A stretch of 60,000 nucleotides of DNA from Takakia lepidozioides (lineage: Eukaryota > Streptophyta > Takakiopsida > Takakiales > Takakiaceae): assembly GCA_030704615.1 (NCBI GenBank), contig CM060732.1:59503053-59563052 (forward strand), in the 5' to 3' direction. Position numbers and translations under genes: made by a program. The stretch's first letter is position 1. Every line of letters begins with the position of its first letter. This document shows positions 11,727 through 23,619 of the stretch, piece by piece. The notes under the pieces were generated by a model, which had not been told where the DNA came from, ran no database searches, and saw only the letters and a list, made by a program, of their open reading frames with translations.

Positions 11727-12566
11727 TGCACACCTGCGACATTTCTTTATCTTTATCTCCAAGATTTTTCTCACAAGAAGCTACTAGCGGGGAGAAATGA
11801 TAAAGGAACGATGAAAAGAAAAGAAATCATCCTATTTCTTTACGCATGGTAACGCCCCTCATGTGGGGCATTCTTTTCAAGCCTTCCCCTCGGTGTACCG
11901 CCCTCGGCGTCATGCCCTTAAATCCGGGAATGCCCTCCACTCAAGGCATTACCCTATACTTAAAGACCCGGCCATGATTTCTTACTAAAAGAGATTGGCA
12001 CCTTTGTGGGCGGGATTTTTCCGCCATGTCAGGATGACACCTTATGCTCCACGTTTGTCCTCTCGAAGTTCCTGCTCTTGTGAGTCGCCTGATCAAGAAA
12101 TACCCGGCCATCAAAATCCGAAATCCTTGCTGTTTTTTACACACTGTGAGGACCTCGGAGGGGGCTTCCTAAGACTCGGGGCCAATGCATTCAGCTATCG
12201 CCTCATGCCCGGCCCCATATACTCAGGAAGGCCCGTCCTCGGGCGTCATCCTATAGAAGACGTCCTTTAATATCACATTTGCTGATTTTTCAGTTCATCA
12301 GTGAACTGTCATGATGTGCGGTCATGGGTCTCTGTCCGGTGATAGGCCTCACTACACCTACAGAAAACACATTTCCGCCTCACATGCATAGAAATGGAAC
12401 TAGGTAGAACATGACCCCACAAGCTAAAGTTATTTCTGCATCTACTGCTCGTTCTCCATTGCAGAACTACTGGACATGGAACTTCAATTCTCTGTATGGA
12501 ATACCAAAAGAACGTGGATGACTAGATCTAAGGCATGTGAAAGTTCAAACCACTACGGGTCTCTAG

Positions 12567-13084
12567 TAGTGTTGGACTGGTATGTCCATTATTTCATACC
12601 AGACTGGTGTATGAAGGGTCCCACCCTATTTTCATACTAGGCTGGTATAGGTATCTATACAGGTATTAACAACTTGGATATGAATCTCGTATGAATACTT
12701 GAATTATGGGCTGTATATGAGCACTGGTATGATATTTCTACTGGCTCATGGAAATAAATGCCATTAAGCACACAACCAAAACCCATGCACACAACCAACT
12801 GTAGTCTGAAACACCATGAAAAACTTAGGCAGAGGCAACCCAAAGTAGCATGGCACCATCACCATACTCATACCTAGCTCCATCCGCCACGAACTCACAG
12901 CATTACTGGTATTGGGACCTTGTTGCGCCTCCACTAACCCAAACTGGTTTGGTATGTGTAGGTGAAACCCTAAAGACATACTCCCCCCCTTACGTGTAGC
13001 AGCTGGGTACACCGGTTCTTCAATACACCTACTCATACCTAGATTCCCTACCTAGGTCCATCCAGGTTGACTTGCCCAACATTG
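12567..13084. mobile_element. hAT-type MITE, 518 bp
   Basis: The left terminus is TAGTGTTGG and the right terminus CCAACATTG, close to the CAGTGTTGG ends of hAT elements. The 8-bp flanks gtctctag and gtctctaa match at 7 of 8 positions, as expected of a hAT target duplication. Inside are many tggtat/ataccag words, shared with the copies at 31133 and 56631. There is no coding capacity, so it is non-autonomous. Confidence 0.75.
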
Positions 13085-14838
13085 GTCTCTAATCTCTACA
13101 CTCTTCTTGATGCATCTCAGGCTTCAACACCTCAGGCTTCAAGAACATGGAGATAAATTGGAATCTGAACGTATACAATCACCAATCAAGCAGAGTATAA
13201 CAGTCGACTTTGTTGGGGGGGGGGTGTTGAAAAGCAGACCAACTTGTTGAAGCCTGAGGTCATATTTGAGGAAGCCATGCAAGATGCTACTTGATATTAA
13301 ACTTTAAACACTGCTTGCAGAGAGCATAGCTTATACATGTGATTCATTCAATCAGGCGCTGGCGCTAGCGAACTGACGTCTAAATATGCTAGACATGTCG
13401 GCCCACAAGTTTGTCAATAGTTCCTTAGTTCCTTAGTTCCTTAGTTCCTTACTACTTTTGTTCATCCGCATCCCTAAAAGTATGCTGTTGACTTGACGAC
13501 AATCGTACATAAAGATGGCACGGGAGACTTTGCGAGTCAAATACTGATCGATAGTTTAAAACCCATGAAACAATCTGATGACAGAGAAATCTCCCTGCAA
13601 GTCAATTTGAATGAGAACCACCGTCCTCCCCTTGGAGTAGTGGCGATGCGTGGGGATGGTGTGTGTGAACTTTGAAGTGAAAGAGCTCACAAGGTCAAAT
13701 CGTCTAAAAAGTTGACACGAGTTCGACACCACCGGACTCTGAGGGGGTTGTGATCTTTGGTTCCTCTCTGATTCTTGACTTGCGAGTCAGGAGCGGGTGC
13801 TTCTCGTTCAGATTAAATTAAGATAGTGGGCTGTAGAATATTATAAAACAAAAGTGGGAGAGACTAATTCATTGGGTGACAGTCAAAGTAAGACTCGAAG
13901 CATTTTCTCTTGACGTGTTGCGAAGCTGATCCTGCGCCAGAGGGAATTTCAACTCTTGGCACCTGAACACTTGAATATGACTCAAGTTTTACATATTCTA
14001 TTGTATGATCACGTGTTTCCAAACTTAGAACTCACATTCGAATTCTGATTATTTATAGCTTGCTATTTGCGGTCTAACCACCCGGGAAGAGTGGTTATCG
14101 CGGATGGGATGGCTTTCGCACGTCATCAGCTAAGGAACTTGACAGCCGAGGATCTTTCTGATATGTAGACCTCTGGCAGTAATTTCAAAACATCCAAATT
14201 GTGCAGTGTCATGTCACAGAGGATCAGTTCAGATTGCAAGAGCTTGGTAAATTTATCAGAAGAAAATCGTGAGCAGGGTGAGTAAGAGTTCAATACGTTG
14301 GACATTAAACTTTTGTTGTTGAACAAGCTAATACGCTTGAGCTGGCTACGAGGCCCGCCAAGCATTGACCGGAGGCCGACCGTAGCGCTGGGTGTTTGGT
14401 CCTTAAGGCCGCCACTCGCTACCTGTATCATCTATATATTTGAAGCTTATTTTATCGCTCCCAACTAAGGCACTCTCTATCTCTGGCTTTCTGCCAGAAC
14501 AGACAATACAATATACAGAGACCACACTTCACAACTTAAGTATCCATATCGCAGATAGAGAACAGGCAGACCTGCAAGTTTTCCTTGAGTTGTCATTGAC
14601 AGTCCTACAAGTGCACCCACCTTGGTCACGAGCACTAGTGTCTCACTTGATCACCAGCTTTCGCGACTCTATTGACCAAGTTCTATATGTGCTTCGATTG
14701 AGAACTTGCTAGATTCAAATTTCTTTTGCAGCATTCAAGCTGCAGGACAAAGAAAGCATGGTGATGATAGAGAAAACAAACTGCGCAGCAAATGGCAAAA
14801 TCAAAATGCACGAGGCAAACTGAGAGGACTCTGTCTGC
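13085..14838. other. PAL upstream region, with a 9-bp tandem repeat
   Basis: A four-fold gttccttag repeat lies at about 13422-13457. A ctatatg TATA-like motif at 14683-14689, about 150 bp upstream of the PAL start codon, is the only core-promoter candidate I see. The classic AC elements of PAL promoters are not exact here. A possible pectinesterase fragment is listed separately. Confidence 0.4.
13485..13640 (+). pseudogene. Possible pectinesterase fragment
   Basis: The translation contains IVHKDGTGDFAS followed by an IDSL...DREISLQVN stretch. This resembles the first strand of plant pectin methylesterases, where a V-x-x-DGSGDF block is followed by an alanine/isoleucine-rich helix and an R-V-x-I-x-I strand. 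Nothing downstream continues the homology. It may be a single relic exon or a chance match. Confidence 0.3.
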
Positions 14839-17190
14839 ATGGAAGGCGTCCATTCGGTCGATCCCCTTAACTGGGGTCGCGTTGCTGCAGGTTTACAAGG
14901 CAGCCACTTCGATGAGGTCAAACAGATGGTCCAAACATTCTCTGAGACCAAGGAGGTCTCCATCGAGGGTGTAACCCTCACAGTGGCCCATGTTGCGGCT
15001 GTCGCCCGTCGCCCGGAAGTGAGAGTAGTGCTAGATGCTACAAGAGCAAAGAGCAGAGTCGACGAAAGCTCCTCTTGGGTTATTCAGAAGATAATGAACG
15101 GGGGAGATATCTATGGTGTTACCACTGGGTTTGGGGACACTTCATACCGCAGTACCCAGCAAGGAACGGAGCTGCAGAGAGAGCTGATCAGGTACTTGTT
15201 CTGGAACCGGACTGTACAACTACTTTATTTTGCGAGTTTTCCAGATGATAGCTCGGTAGTCCACTGTACTTTGTGATTTGGTCCTTCAACATTACGAATA
15301 ATCGTCTCCAGTGGGATAGTGCATTCAAAGAAGATCTAGATTTTATTTTTAATTGTATAATTTGTAGTTGGAAGGACACCATATGAATTGTTAGTGAACA
15401 TGCGAACTCGCATAGATTTGAACAACATTTCTCCTGAGCGCAGTTTTTGATATAATCTGCACAGTGATACCCGTAGTTGTTTCTATCCAGGTTTTTGAAC
15501 GCCGGAGTGATCACGGGCGACTCCAACACTTTGCCTGCCCCGACCACTCGGGCAGCCATGCTCGTGCGCACAAACACTTTGATGCAGGGATACTCAGGAA
15601 TTCGGTGGGAGATTTTGGAAGCACTGGAAAAACTCTTGAATTGCCATGTCACCCCGAAGTTGCCTCTGCGGGGAACCATCAGTGCTTCCGGGGACCTCGT
15701 GCCCTTGTCTTACATCGCTAGTATGTGAGACAAAAATCCAAGTTCCTTGTGACCATTCCATCTCTCCCTCCGAAAACACGGTGTAGAGCACCATGTCCGT
15801 TGTCCTCTCGAGCAACCATAGAAATGGCTAGGTCTTCAACCTATACGCTAAGGAAATTCATGGCACCCACATCTTGACTCCTCCAGTGGATCCTCGCCCT
15901 TCAGTTCCCTTAAGTTCACCATGCAGTTTGGCTACAATTCTTAAACGTCGCCATCCAAATATGTGAACACTTGAGATCTGTAATGCAGGTCCCTCCAACA
16001 AGTTTGCTTGGACAAGTTTTCCTTGATGGACCTCCAATCACGCACAAGAAAAGCTCTAGTCAAAAACATCACTCGCTTTGGTAATCTTTGAGCAAAATTG
16101 GAAAGAATAAATTAGTACTCGTGCACTGTTCATGTGTCGCAAGATAGATATATTACGTTCTCAAGGGAGTACCTGTTTTGGTTTTCTTCCAATGGCAGGT
16201 CTTCTTACAGCCAGACCCAATCCCAGAGCGGTTACAGAGGACGGAAAGGAAGTGTCAGAGGCTCTTAGGATGGCAGGTGTAGAAAAGCCATTCATACTGA
16301 TGCCAAAGGAAGGCCTCGCCCTAATGAATGGAACTGCGGTCGGCTCGGGATTGGCATGCACTGTGTGCTACGATGCTAATGTCCTTGCCCTGCTTGCGGA
16401 GATACTCTCGGCCCTATTCTGTGAAGTCATGCAAGGAAAGCCAGAGTTTGCTGATCCCTTGACGCACAAGCTTAAACATCATCCTGGACAGATGGAGGCA
16501 GCCGCAATCATGGAGTGGGTGCTTGATGGGAGCTCTTACATGAAAGCTGCAACAAAGTTGCACGAGACAGACCCGTTGAAGAAGCCAAAGCAGGATCGTT
16601 ATGCTCTGCGCACATCGCCACAGTGGCTAGGGCCCCAGGTAGTCGACTGATCCATCCACTTCTTCAAATCTGCCTAATTTCACATGTAGCTTGAACTGTC
16701 AATATCTGTAAGATTCGTTCATGAATATCTCTCTCTCACATCTCAACCTTTTCCGGATTTCCAAGTTATCTTGGTTCCAGTGGAGACGACTAAAGATTGG
16801 CAAATTTGGAACCTGTGAACAGGTGGAGGTCATTCGCACTGCGACGCATGCCATCCAAAGGGAGATCAACTCCGTGAATAACAACCCAATCATTGATGTT
16901 GCTCAAGGTAGAGCCCTTCATGGCGGTAACGTCCAGGGAACCCCAATTGGTGTTTCCATGGACAACATGCATTTGGTAGTAGCTACCATGGGAAAACTAA
17001 TGTTTGCTCAGTTCTTTGAGCTTGTGAACGACTACTATAGCAACGGGTTGCCCTCCAATCTGAGCGGCGGTCCTAACCCAAGTCTAGATTATGGCCTGAA
17101 GGGAGGGGAGATAGCTATGGCTTCGTATCTTTCAGAGTTAAATTATTTGGCCAACCCGGTGACTACCCACGTCCAGAGCGCTGAGCAGCA

Positions 17191-17264
17191 CAATCAAGAT
17201 ATCAACTCGCTGGGGCTGGTGTCTGCTCAATCAGGATATCAACTCGCTGGGGCTGGTGTCTGCT
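17191..17264 (+). repeat. 37-bp tandem duplication in PAL
   Basis: Copies at 17191-17227 and 17228-17264 differ by one base. Because 37 is not a multiple of three, the reading frame shifts after the first copy and ends at a stop at 17354-17356. The original frame resumes after the second copy. Confidence 0.95.
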
Positions 17265-17868
17265 CGAAAGACAGAGGAGGCCATCGAGATTTTGAAGCTC
17301 ATGAGCTCCACTTTTTTGGTGGGTCTCTGCCAGGCTATCGACCTGCGTCATGTTGAGGAGACGATGCAATCAGCTGTCAAACAAATTGTCGCCCAGGTGG
17401 CCAAGAAAACACTCATTGCAGGAAATAATGGCGTGCTTCTAACTTCACGTTTCTGTGAGAAGGATCTCTTGCGAGTGGTGGATCACCAGCCAGTTTTCAC
17501 CTACATTGATGATGCTTCCAACGAATCTTATCCTCTTATGCAGAAGTTGAGAGAAGTGCTGGTAGCACACTCCCTCAAGAATGCCAAGGGTGAACAGTCT
17601 GAAGCCACTTCTGTCTTCCAAAGGATTCCTTTCTTTGAGGAGGAGTTGAAGGCTGGCCTCAGTGCAGAGGTACCTCAAATCCGGGATGCCTACGACATTG
17701 AGGGATTCTCTTCAGTCCCAAACTGGATTGAGAACTGCAGAACTTTCCCTCTCTACAAATTTGTGAGGTCAGAATTGGGAACCCAGTTGCTGTCCGGAAC
17801 TCGTGAGGTATCTCTTGGTCAACAATTTGAGAAGGTCTACACTGCCATTTCTGAGGGCAAGCTTGTTA

Positions 17869-17880
17869 CCCCCTTGTTCC
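17869..17880 (+). repeat. Left target-site duplication of the MULE
   Basis: The 12-mer cccccttgttcc at the left edge of the element, within PAL codons for P-L-F. An identical copy is at 28810-28821. The true duplication may be 9-12 bp because the C run makes the edge ambiguous. Confidence 0.85.
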
Positions 17881-18060
17881 CAACGACGCTACCGCGTGAG
17901 CCCGACGCGTGAGCGTACGCTCACACAACGATGACGTGGCGTGAGCCTACGCTCACGCTGCTGACATAGCGCTGATGCTGACGTGGCGTGAGCCTGGTCC
18001 AGGTCATGCCACGTCACCACAAAGAAGGTGGGCCTATAACCGTGGAGCCCCCAACTGCTG
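17881..18060 (+). repeat. Left MULE terminus, palindrome-rich
   Basis: Contains a perfect 16-bp palindrome at 17909-17924 with GTGAGCG and CGCTCAC arms. A 36-bp near-palindrome lies at 17980-18015, with GACGTGGC and GCCACGTC outer arms. The first 45 bases align with the reverse complement of the right terminus through GTGAGCC, CGCGTGAGC and CTCACAC blocks. A cctataaccgtgga motif (about 18032-18045) matches subterminal motifs near the right end and near 36750. Confidence 0.75.
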
Positions 18061-18120
18061 ATTTCACCACATGAAGGTGAAACGGATGAAGGGTTTTGGG
18101 CTTTCCTGGAGTTCAACCTT

Positions 18121-18346
18121 CTGTTAACAGGAGCTTTATTTCGTAGAACTGAAATGAACCTTGTGTCGACACAAGGGGGATTTGGAGAACTTCAAGTAAA
18201 CCTCGTGTTAACACGAGGTTGTTTTCCTGGAACAAAAATGAACTTCGTGTTGACACGATGTTGTTTTCTGAGAACTAAAATCAACCTTGTGTCGACACAA
18301 GGGGGATTTGGAGAACTTCAAGTAAACCTCGTGTTGACACGAGGTT
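18121..18346. repeat. Palindrome cluster 1 (six units), left subterminal
   Basis: Centres are at about 18125, 18167, 18209, 18251, 18293 and 18335, spaced about 42 bp apart. The cores are GTTAAC, GTCGAC, GTTAAC, GTTGAC, GTCGAC and GTTGAC, all of the form GTYRAC. Arms vary in step: CCTTGTG pairs with CACAAGG, and CCTCGTG pairs with CACGAGG. The unit at 18199-18220 is a perfect 22-bp palindrome. A 62-bp block carrying two units (18159-18220) is repeated at 18285-18346. The cluster lies just past the 3' end of the transposase. Confidence 0.9.
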
Positions 18347-18528
18347 GATTTGATCATCTGTCTATCTGAAGGTAGTTTCTTGTGTTTGCTAATGAAAAGA
18401 GAATGACAAACCAATGCGACAAATGCATTGACCCACGCATAGCAAAGATGTTAGACGACATACATTGAGAGACACTAGACTTGAACAGTCATTCCATTAC
18501 AAGTTGTAGTCAAGGAAAACACAGATTT

Positions 18529-21500
18529 TTATGGGGTTGTATCCCGCTGCAGAAGTGTGTTGACTTCGTTGAAACTCATAGTGGCTTGGTGAATGAAGAA
18601 GTCGCGCTTTGGATCACAAACCATCCTTCTCAAGAAGACGAAGTAAAGGTGTTTGCACGGTATGAACTTCCCTCTCTTTCCCAAACTACTTGAAAGCATA
18701 CCAACAAAATCAGGACATGTACAATTGGGAAAATTGGAAACAGTGATGTCGTACGTCCTGTCCTGCAGCGCAGATGCGGATGAGATCATGGTGAAGACCC
18801 GACCATACCCTGGATCAGGCACTTCCATTGTTCCCGCAACACGAGCGTGAAGCATTCTAGCGGACTCAATTTTGCCGTAGTGTTATGCGGTTGGAGGGAA
18901 TCGTCGATCCAGCTTCCCATTCCGTCTGGTTGGCCACAAGTGAGCGTCAGGCGGGTGCGATCTCTCGGTGAGTGAGACCTGTGCCCATCTTCATAGGCCA
19001 CACGGTTGGTGGAGTAGGCTTCCTTACCACGGAAGGCCTCACTGTCCTATGCACACATCTCCCACAATCGTCAGCGCAGAACTAGAACTTGTGGTTCTTT
19101 GCCTCGCCTTGTCCGTAAGGGAGAAACAAACCCGTGAATGTAGGAGCTGCAGTGCGTTCTTTCCCTATGGATATTAATGATGTACATTTTTCATGATTGG
19201 TGGCCCTAATCGCCGCGCATTTCACACGCGATCCAGCACTTGGGCGTTCTATATGCCAAACCTCGTCCAAGCCCATGGACTCGATTATATGCGGCACCAC
19301 GTTCTGGTCTTCAACCATTGCAGTGACAGTGCTTGATGCAGGGGTCCACTCTGGGGCAGAGTAGCCCTCACCTGTGGATGTTCCGCAATTCCATCTCTGA
19401 TCCAAGGGAACACGTGGCGTCGAGAAGTTCACCCTGTCCGCCCTATGGGAATCTGCATCCGATCCCGGAGGGGTGTCCAATTTCCGTTTGCAAGACCCGA
19501 ATCTCTCTTTGCCTTCCAGATGGGGAACTCTTCCCACGAGAGGGGTGCCATCTGCACATATGCTCACGGCCTGCGCTATTTTGCTAGGATCCCCTGATCT
19601 TCCAGCTGCCCGCAACATCAACTCGCTCCTATCCGGGCCTTTGCCACCAAGGCCACCCCTCAAGAATGACCTGTATCTGGTTTGCTGCTGCAGAGCATGA
19701 ATAAGGTCATCGGCCGTCGCCGCATACAAATCTCTTCTTTTTTTGCCGGATTGCTGCAACCAGGCATTGTGCACTGTCTCCGCAAGATTGCAAGAAGGCA
19801 TGTCCGCCATCTCCTCAATGGACATATGCTGCAAGGCAAAAAAACACAAAACCGATATAAGGATTGGACCATGAAACATATATCCGAAGCACCCAAACGA
19901 AGGTGAATGCAAACCACTCACCGTTGTCATGGCCGCTCCCCACTGTCGGTAACGGAAGTGCCAAAATGCGAACCAATCTTGCAGTGCCCTCATGCTGTCC
20001 TCCGATGCCGCTCCAGATGAGTACCACCAGGCACGAATTGTCTGGAACAATGTATTCGCTTCCCCCATAGTTTTGGCGTCTTTGTACTGTTTGCACAGTT
20101 GACGATGCATAGTCTGCATATCTGGCTTGATGTATGTCTTTGTGTGTTTGTCCAGGGATTGTGTCCAATGGAAAAGACACGTACGTTCTCTTCCAGGCAT
20201 TGGCACTTTTGGATCTCCCGTCCCGAACACAATGCAGACAGCGTTGAAGTTAGCTTGAGCACTATCGGCCATGAAACCAACGAAATTGGGAGATGGGAGA
20301 CCATTGGAGGCCATAACACGAATGAGAGCTTCCCACATGAGCTGTTGTGAATCTGTGTCCTCTGACTGCATGTCACACACTGCAATTGTCATGACCCGCT
20401 GGTACACAGGGTCGTAAACATGACATGCCATTGTGGTCCAGTCTTTAACCCTCTTGACATGATCGAACATAAGGAAGCAATTGCCAAGATTGCCACCCTT
20501 CTGCATACGTTTAACCAGGCTGACCCCGCTGCCCTCACATTTTGTGGACATTTTGAACAAGAACACTTTCCTGGCTCCTTGTCCCGGGAAAACGCTGTCT
20601 TGGATGTAGTCGTACATGCTCCTTTTCTTCAAATCCATAATATTGTCCATATAACCTCGGCTCCCAGAGCCCATTCTTAAAGCGTTCACCTGATTCCTAA
20701 TGTTTGGAGAAGTCAAAGTTGAGAAATGGTCCATAACAGTGTCCAAAGCTGGTCCCTCCAGTATTCCTCCAACCGAATTTGATGCACACAGAATACGGGA
20801 CTTGCTCGCCCCCATGGCAATTGCAGATGTGGTTCCAGTTGGATTGGTATCCAACTCTTGCCTTATCAGACGCGAGACTGTGTCAACGCTCTCCCTATAA
20901 TCCCCCTTGGACACAGGGTGGTTGTGAAAACCGAAATGAACACAGGCTCTAGTTAGGGTTTTGAATCGATGCACCACATTATACATTTTGGCGCCACACA
21001 AAGCAAGGCAGCAAGGTGGTACCCTACAGAACTTGCACACAAAAGTGTTATTGTATGGTGGTGTCACCCCAGGCACCCGTGAACCGCTTCTACTTGAAGC
21101 ACTTTCACGTGCAGTGGAATGTCTGGCTAGGGAGAAACCTGCCTCTTCCAGAATGGATTCTCACTGACACCATCCCATTCGCTTTGGTTTTGCACACCTG
21201 ATAATGCGAAGTGTCTGCATTTCATGTTCTCGCATTTCAGGTGCCCATTACAGACTGTTCGCCTGAATATGAGTTTGTCGTTGTTGTGAATATTGGAGGT
21301 TTTTGTGCGGCACCAAGGGTGCCCATCGTGCTTTTTGTCCATTCCTTCCAGGAGACTGGAAATGCCCCCCACGCGACCAAGAGGAGGCAGCTCAAAAACA
21401 GTATTACCATCAAAAGATTCCGGCAAGAATGCCACCCTTTGAATATTGAAAGTGCTCCAGTCTATCCCCCTCAACTCACTCTTGAATCCTGCCATCCCAC

Positions 21501-21873
21501 CCATGGCTTTCAGTTTAGGAATGACACTGGTGATCACCTCCACATCTGCTTCTACATGTGGACATGGCTGATCCACGGGCGGTATTGCACATGTGTCATC
21601 GGAGGATGAGTCCGAAAGCTCAACCACAGTGTTAACGCTACTCGTCTCCTTCTTGACAACCACGGGTGTTTTCTCCTGGGCCATTGATGCTGCCGTGCCA
21701 GGAGTTACGAACGATCCTGCAGACTGTCTCAGAGGAGCACTAAGCACCCTGTATCTGCCTGGAGGCAATCTCCATTGTGTGGTTGGTGCAGTATGCGAAG
21801 GTTTCTGGAACGCGTACTTGACCAGTTTTCCATTGACATCGTACCTTCCCTCTGAACGAATAGACTTCCATTT
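18529..21873 (-). CDS. MULE transposase (MuDR-type DDE, SWIM zinc finger)
   Basis: Catalyses excision and insertion of the element in the nucleus. The N-terminal exon (about 21195-21873) has CNGHLKC and CRHFAL blocks. The next large exon (19082 to about 21145) has an FVCKFC and FHNHP zinc-binding region like other MULE DNA-binding domains. The catalytic core follows: D at about 20464 (FLMFD), D at 20266 (FMAD), CLFH at about 20170-20180 and E at 19780 (NLAET), in the order of MULE DDE domains. A 93-bp intron (19829-19921) is in frame and lacks a stop. A SWIM motif (CTCPDF...CKHLYFV) lies at 18529-18855 and must be joined by splicing between about 18860 and 19090, a junction I could not fix. 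The start codon is not certain. No lesion was seen in the catalytic exon. Confidence 0.8.
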
Positions 21874-22754
21874 TCAGACCGAAACTGCGTTGCAAGGACG
21901 AGTTCATGCACCACCGCAAAAACATCATCTTCCACCTCATAAGAAAATGGCACAGGGTGGTCCTCACTGAAGAAGTCCGCGTCAAGGGAGCCCATGGCCT
22001 GGGAGGCCATATGTCGATGTTGCTTCAGAAAGTAGAGTTCACAGTCCGATGGTGCTTCTGAATGCAGGTTGTGTGGGAGCGGAGTTTTTGGCGTCCTCAC
22101 ACACAATTGCAAGTATCGCTCCGGCTTGCAGATCTCCTAATCCTAGAATCCAACTGTTTTTTCACAAGTGCCCCACCAGTGCATTAGTTGACAGATTGAC
22201 TAACAGATCCGCCATTTGGTTGTCATGTCAGAGAGTCCAGAAGAGATGCCCATTTCCATTTAATTTTAACGGCACCTGCACCGCTGTACAACTGTACATA
22301 CTTCACATTCCTCTGGAACATCCCAGAAGATATTACCCAATAATGAACTTTTTCAGATGAGAGGTGATTAGACCCCAACGAATTTTGGATGGATGAGGAT
22401 CCAATGATCTCCGCCGATATTCAGAACAATTATATGGACACGTGTTCGCCATGCATGTGGAACGAGTCAGTGGCGCACTGAACGTTGCAAGCGAACACCT
22501 TGGCGTTGAAGTCCTTGCGATGAACCTCCGATAGTCCTCTTTTTTCCCTCTTCTCCTTATTGTCTTTGCAACCCTGGATTCTGCAGAGACGGTGACCCCA
22601 TTCCGAGGGAGAAGCAAGCGTCGAAGAACACTTTATTTCACATCAAACAAGCAAAGGGCACGCGGTAAGGAGAGGATGAGAAAGGCGAGACGGGAACTTA
22701 GAATGGGAGAAGAAACCTCCGGCGTAGAGGAAGACGAAGGGCAAAACAAGATAA
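21874..22754. promoter_or_regulatory. Divergent interval between transposase and cargo gene
   Basis: The two MULE genes point away from each other from this region, so it probably holds both promoters. It may also hold upstream exons of the transposase: a minus-strand open stretch at 21729-22112 contains plausible coding text in another frame. No TATA box could be assigned with confidence. Confidence 0.4.
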
Positions 22755-23093
22755 CCACAGTGTGGAGAGGAAGGTCTTGAAGTGATCCCGGAGGCGACCG
22801 ATGAGCAACCTCCAATAGAAGGGGGGGAGGACGAGGAAGTGAGCTGGGCTCGGGAGAAAGCACTGCGAGTGGAGAACCAGGTCTTCAAAGAGCAGGGAGA
22901 ACAAACGGACGCGGAAACGCTGTCGTCTGCCCTTGTTTCGCACCACCGGGACCTCCTTGGAAGCATGCTACCTCCAGACCCCATGGAAAAATTGAATGCG
23001 ACAGGAGCATCATCAAGTGCAAAGAAGAATCCGGAGGTGGCTATGAACTCGCTTTTTCTCTCTCTGTTGTCTGTCTGGTTCATGCTAAGCATT

Positions 23094-23619
23094 GAGGTCG
23101 ACATCAACCTTGCGTCAACGCAAGGTTGAAGTCGACCTCCTAAGTATATATGTTGGGCATCAAAACAGTGCAGATGCTGCACTACAATCAAGCTAGACAG
23201 ACATGGATGCTTGCGACGTATCATCAATTGTAAAGAAGAAGCAGAGAGAGCAATCTCCTTTTCCTGTAGATATTTTGTTTGTTGAACCCCGATCCGAGAG
23301 CTCGCAATCAACCTTGCGTCAACGCAAGGTTGATGCCGACCTCTATAGTGTATGTTTAGAACTTCTGGTGAAACGAACAGATGCCGCACATGAATCAACC
23401 TTGCGTTGGCACAAGGCTGGTTTTGATGCCTTTTTTGTTCAATCGAAGCGTCCGAACTCTCATACCGTGGACTGTAAGGTAGGGAAAGTTGATTATTTGA
23501 AGCTCCCAAAAGAACCCTGCGTCAACGCAAAGCATTTTTTGGGTTCAAAAGTCTTTCCTTTATGCTTTTCAGTCTAAACTACATCCCCATCAATCAACCT
23601 TGCGTCAAAGCAAGGTTGA
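23094..23619. repeat. Palindrome cluster 2 (five units), intron 1 of cargo
   Basis: Units at 23094-23139, 23308-23333, 23395-23420, 23513-23532 and 23594-23619. The typical unit has arms TCAACCTTGCG and CGCAAGGTTGA around a GTCAAC core. The first unit extends through GAGGTCGAC and GTCGACCTC flanks to a 46-bp near-palindrome. The third and fifth have single-base decay of the core. All lie between the putative first exon and the exon starting at 23667. Confidence 0.9.

Larger units (their letters stand above)
8516..12566. other. Gene-poor interval
   Basis: About 4 kb with no recognisable coding sequence, only short open frames lacking family motifs. It holds a dispersed-repeat fragment at 10264-10310 and a related one in reverse at 11310-11340. 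A hairpin lies at 11663-11726. The stretch at 11830-12290 is GC-richer, with repeated gccc/gggc words of unknown origin. Confidence 0.5.
14839..17912 (+). pseudogene. PAL: Phenylalanine ammonia-lyase, disrupted (exons 1-4)
   Basis: PAL deaminates L-phenylalanine to trans-cinnamate in the cytosol, the entry step of phenylpropanoid metabolism. Exons are 14839-15191, 15491-15720, 16199-16638 and 16823 onward. The first intron splits an arginine codon (ELIR|FLNAG, phase 2), the position conserved in plant PALs. The Ala-Ser-Gly triplet that forms the MIO cofactor is at 15684-15692, and the YGVTTGFG and NNPIIDV blocks are present. An in-frame stop lies six codons before the ATG at 14839, supporting that start. 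A 37-bp tandem duplication at 17191-17264 shifts the frame just after the [10 protein letters not shown] block, and a MULE replaces the last 16 codons. Removing the duplication and the MULE gives 2094 coding bases, a 697-residue protein of normal length, so the gene was whole until recently. Confidence 0.92.

Noticed and set aside
22643-23509. A 288-codon minus-strand open frame opposite the cargo 5' region
   Set aside because: It spans the palindromes and has no family motif; the plus-strand gene explains the region.
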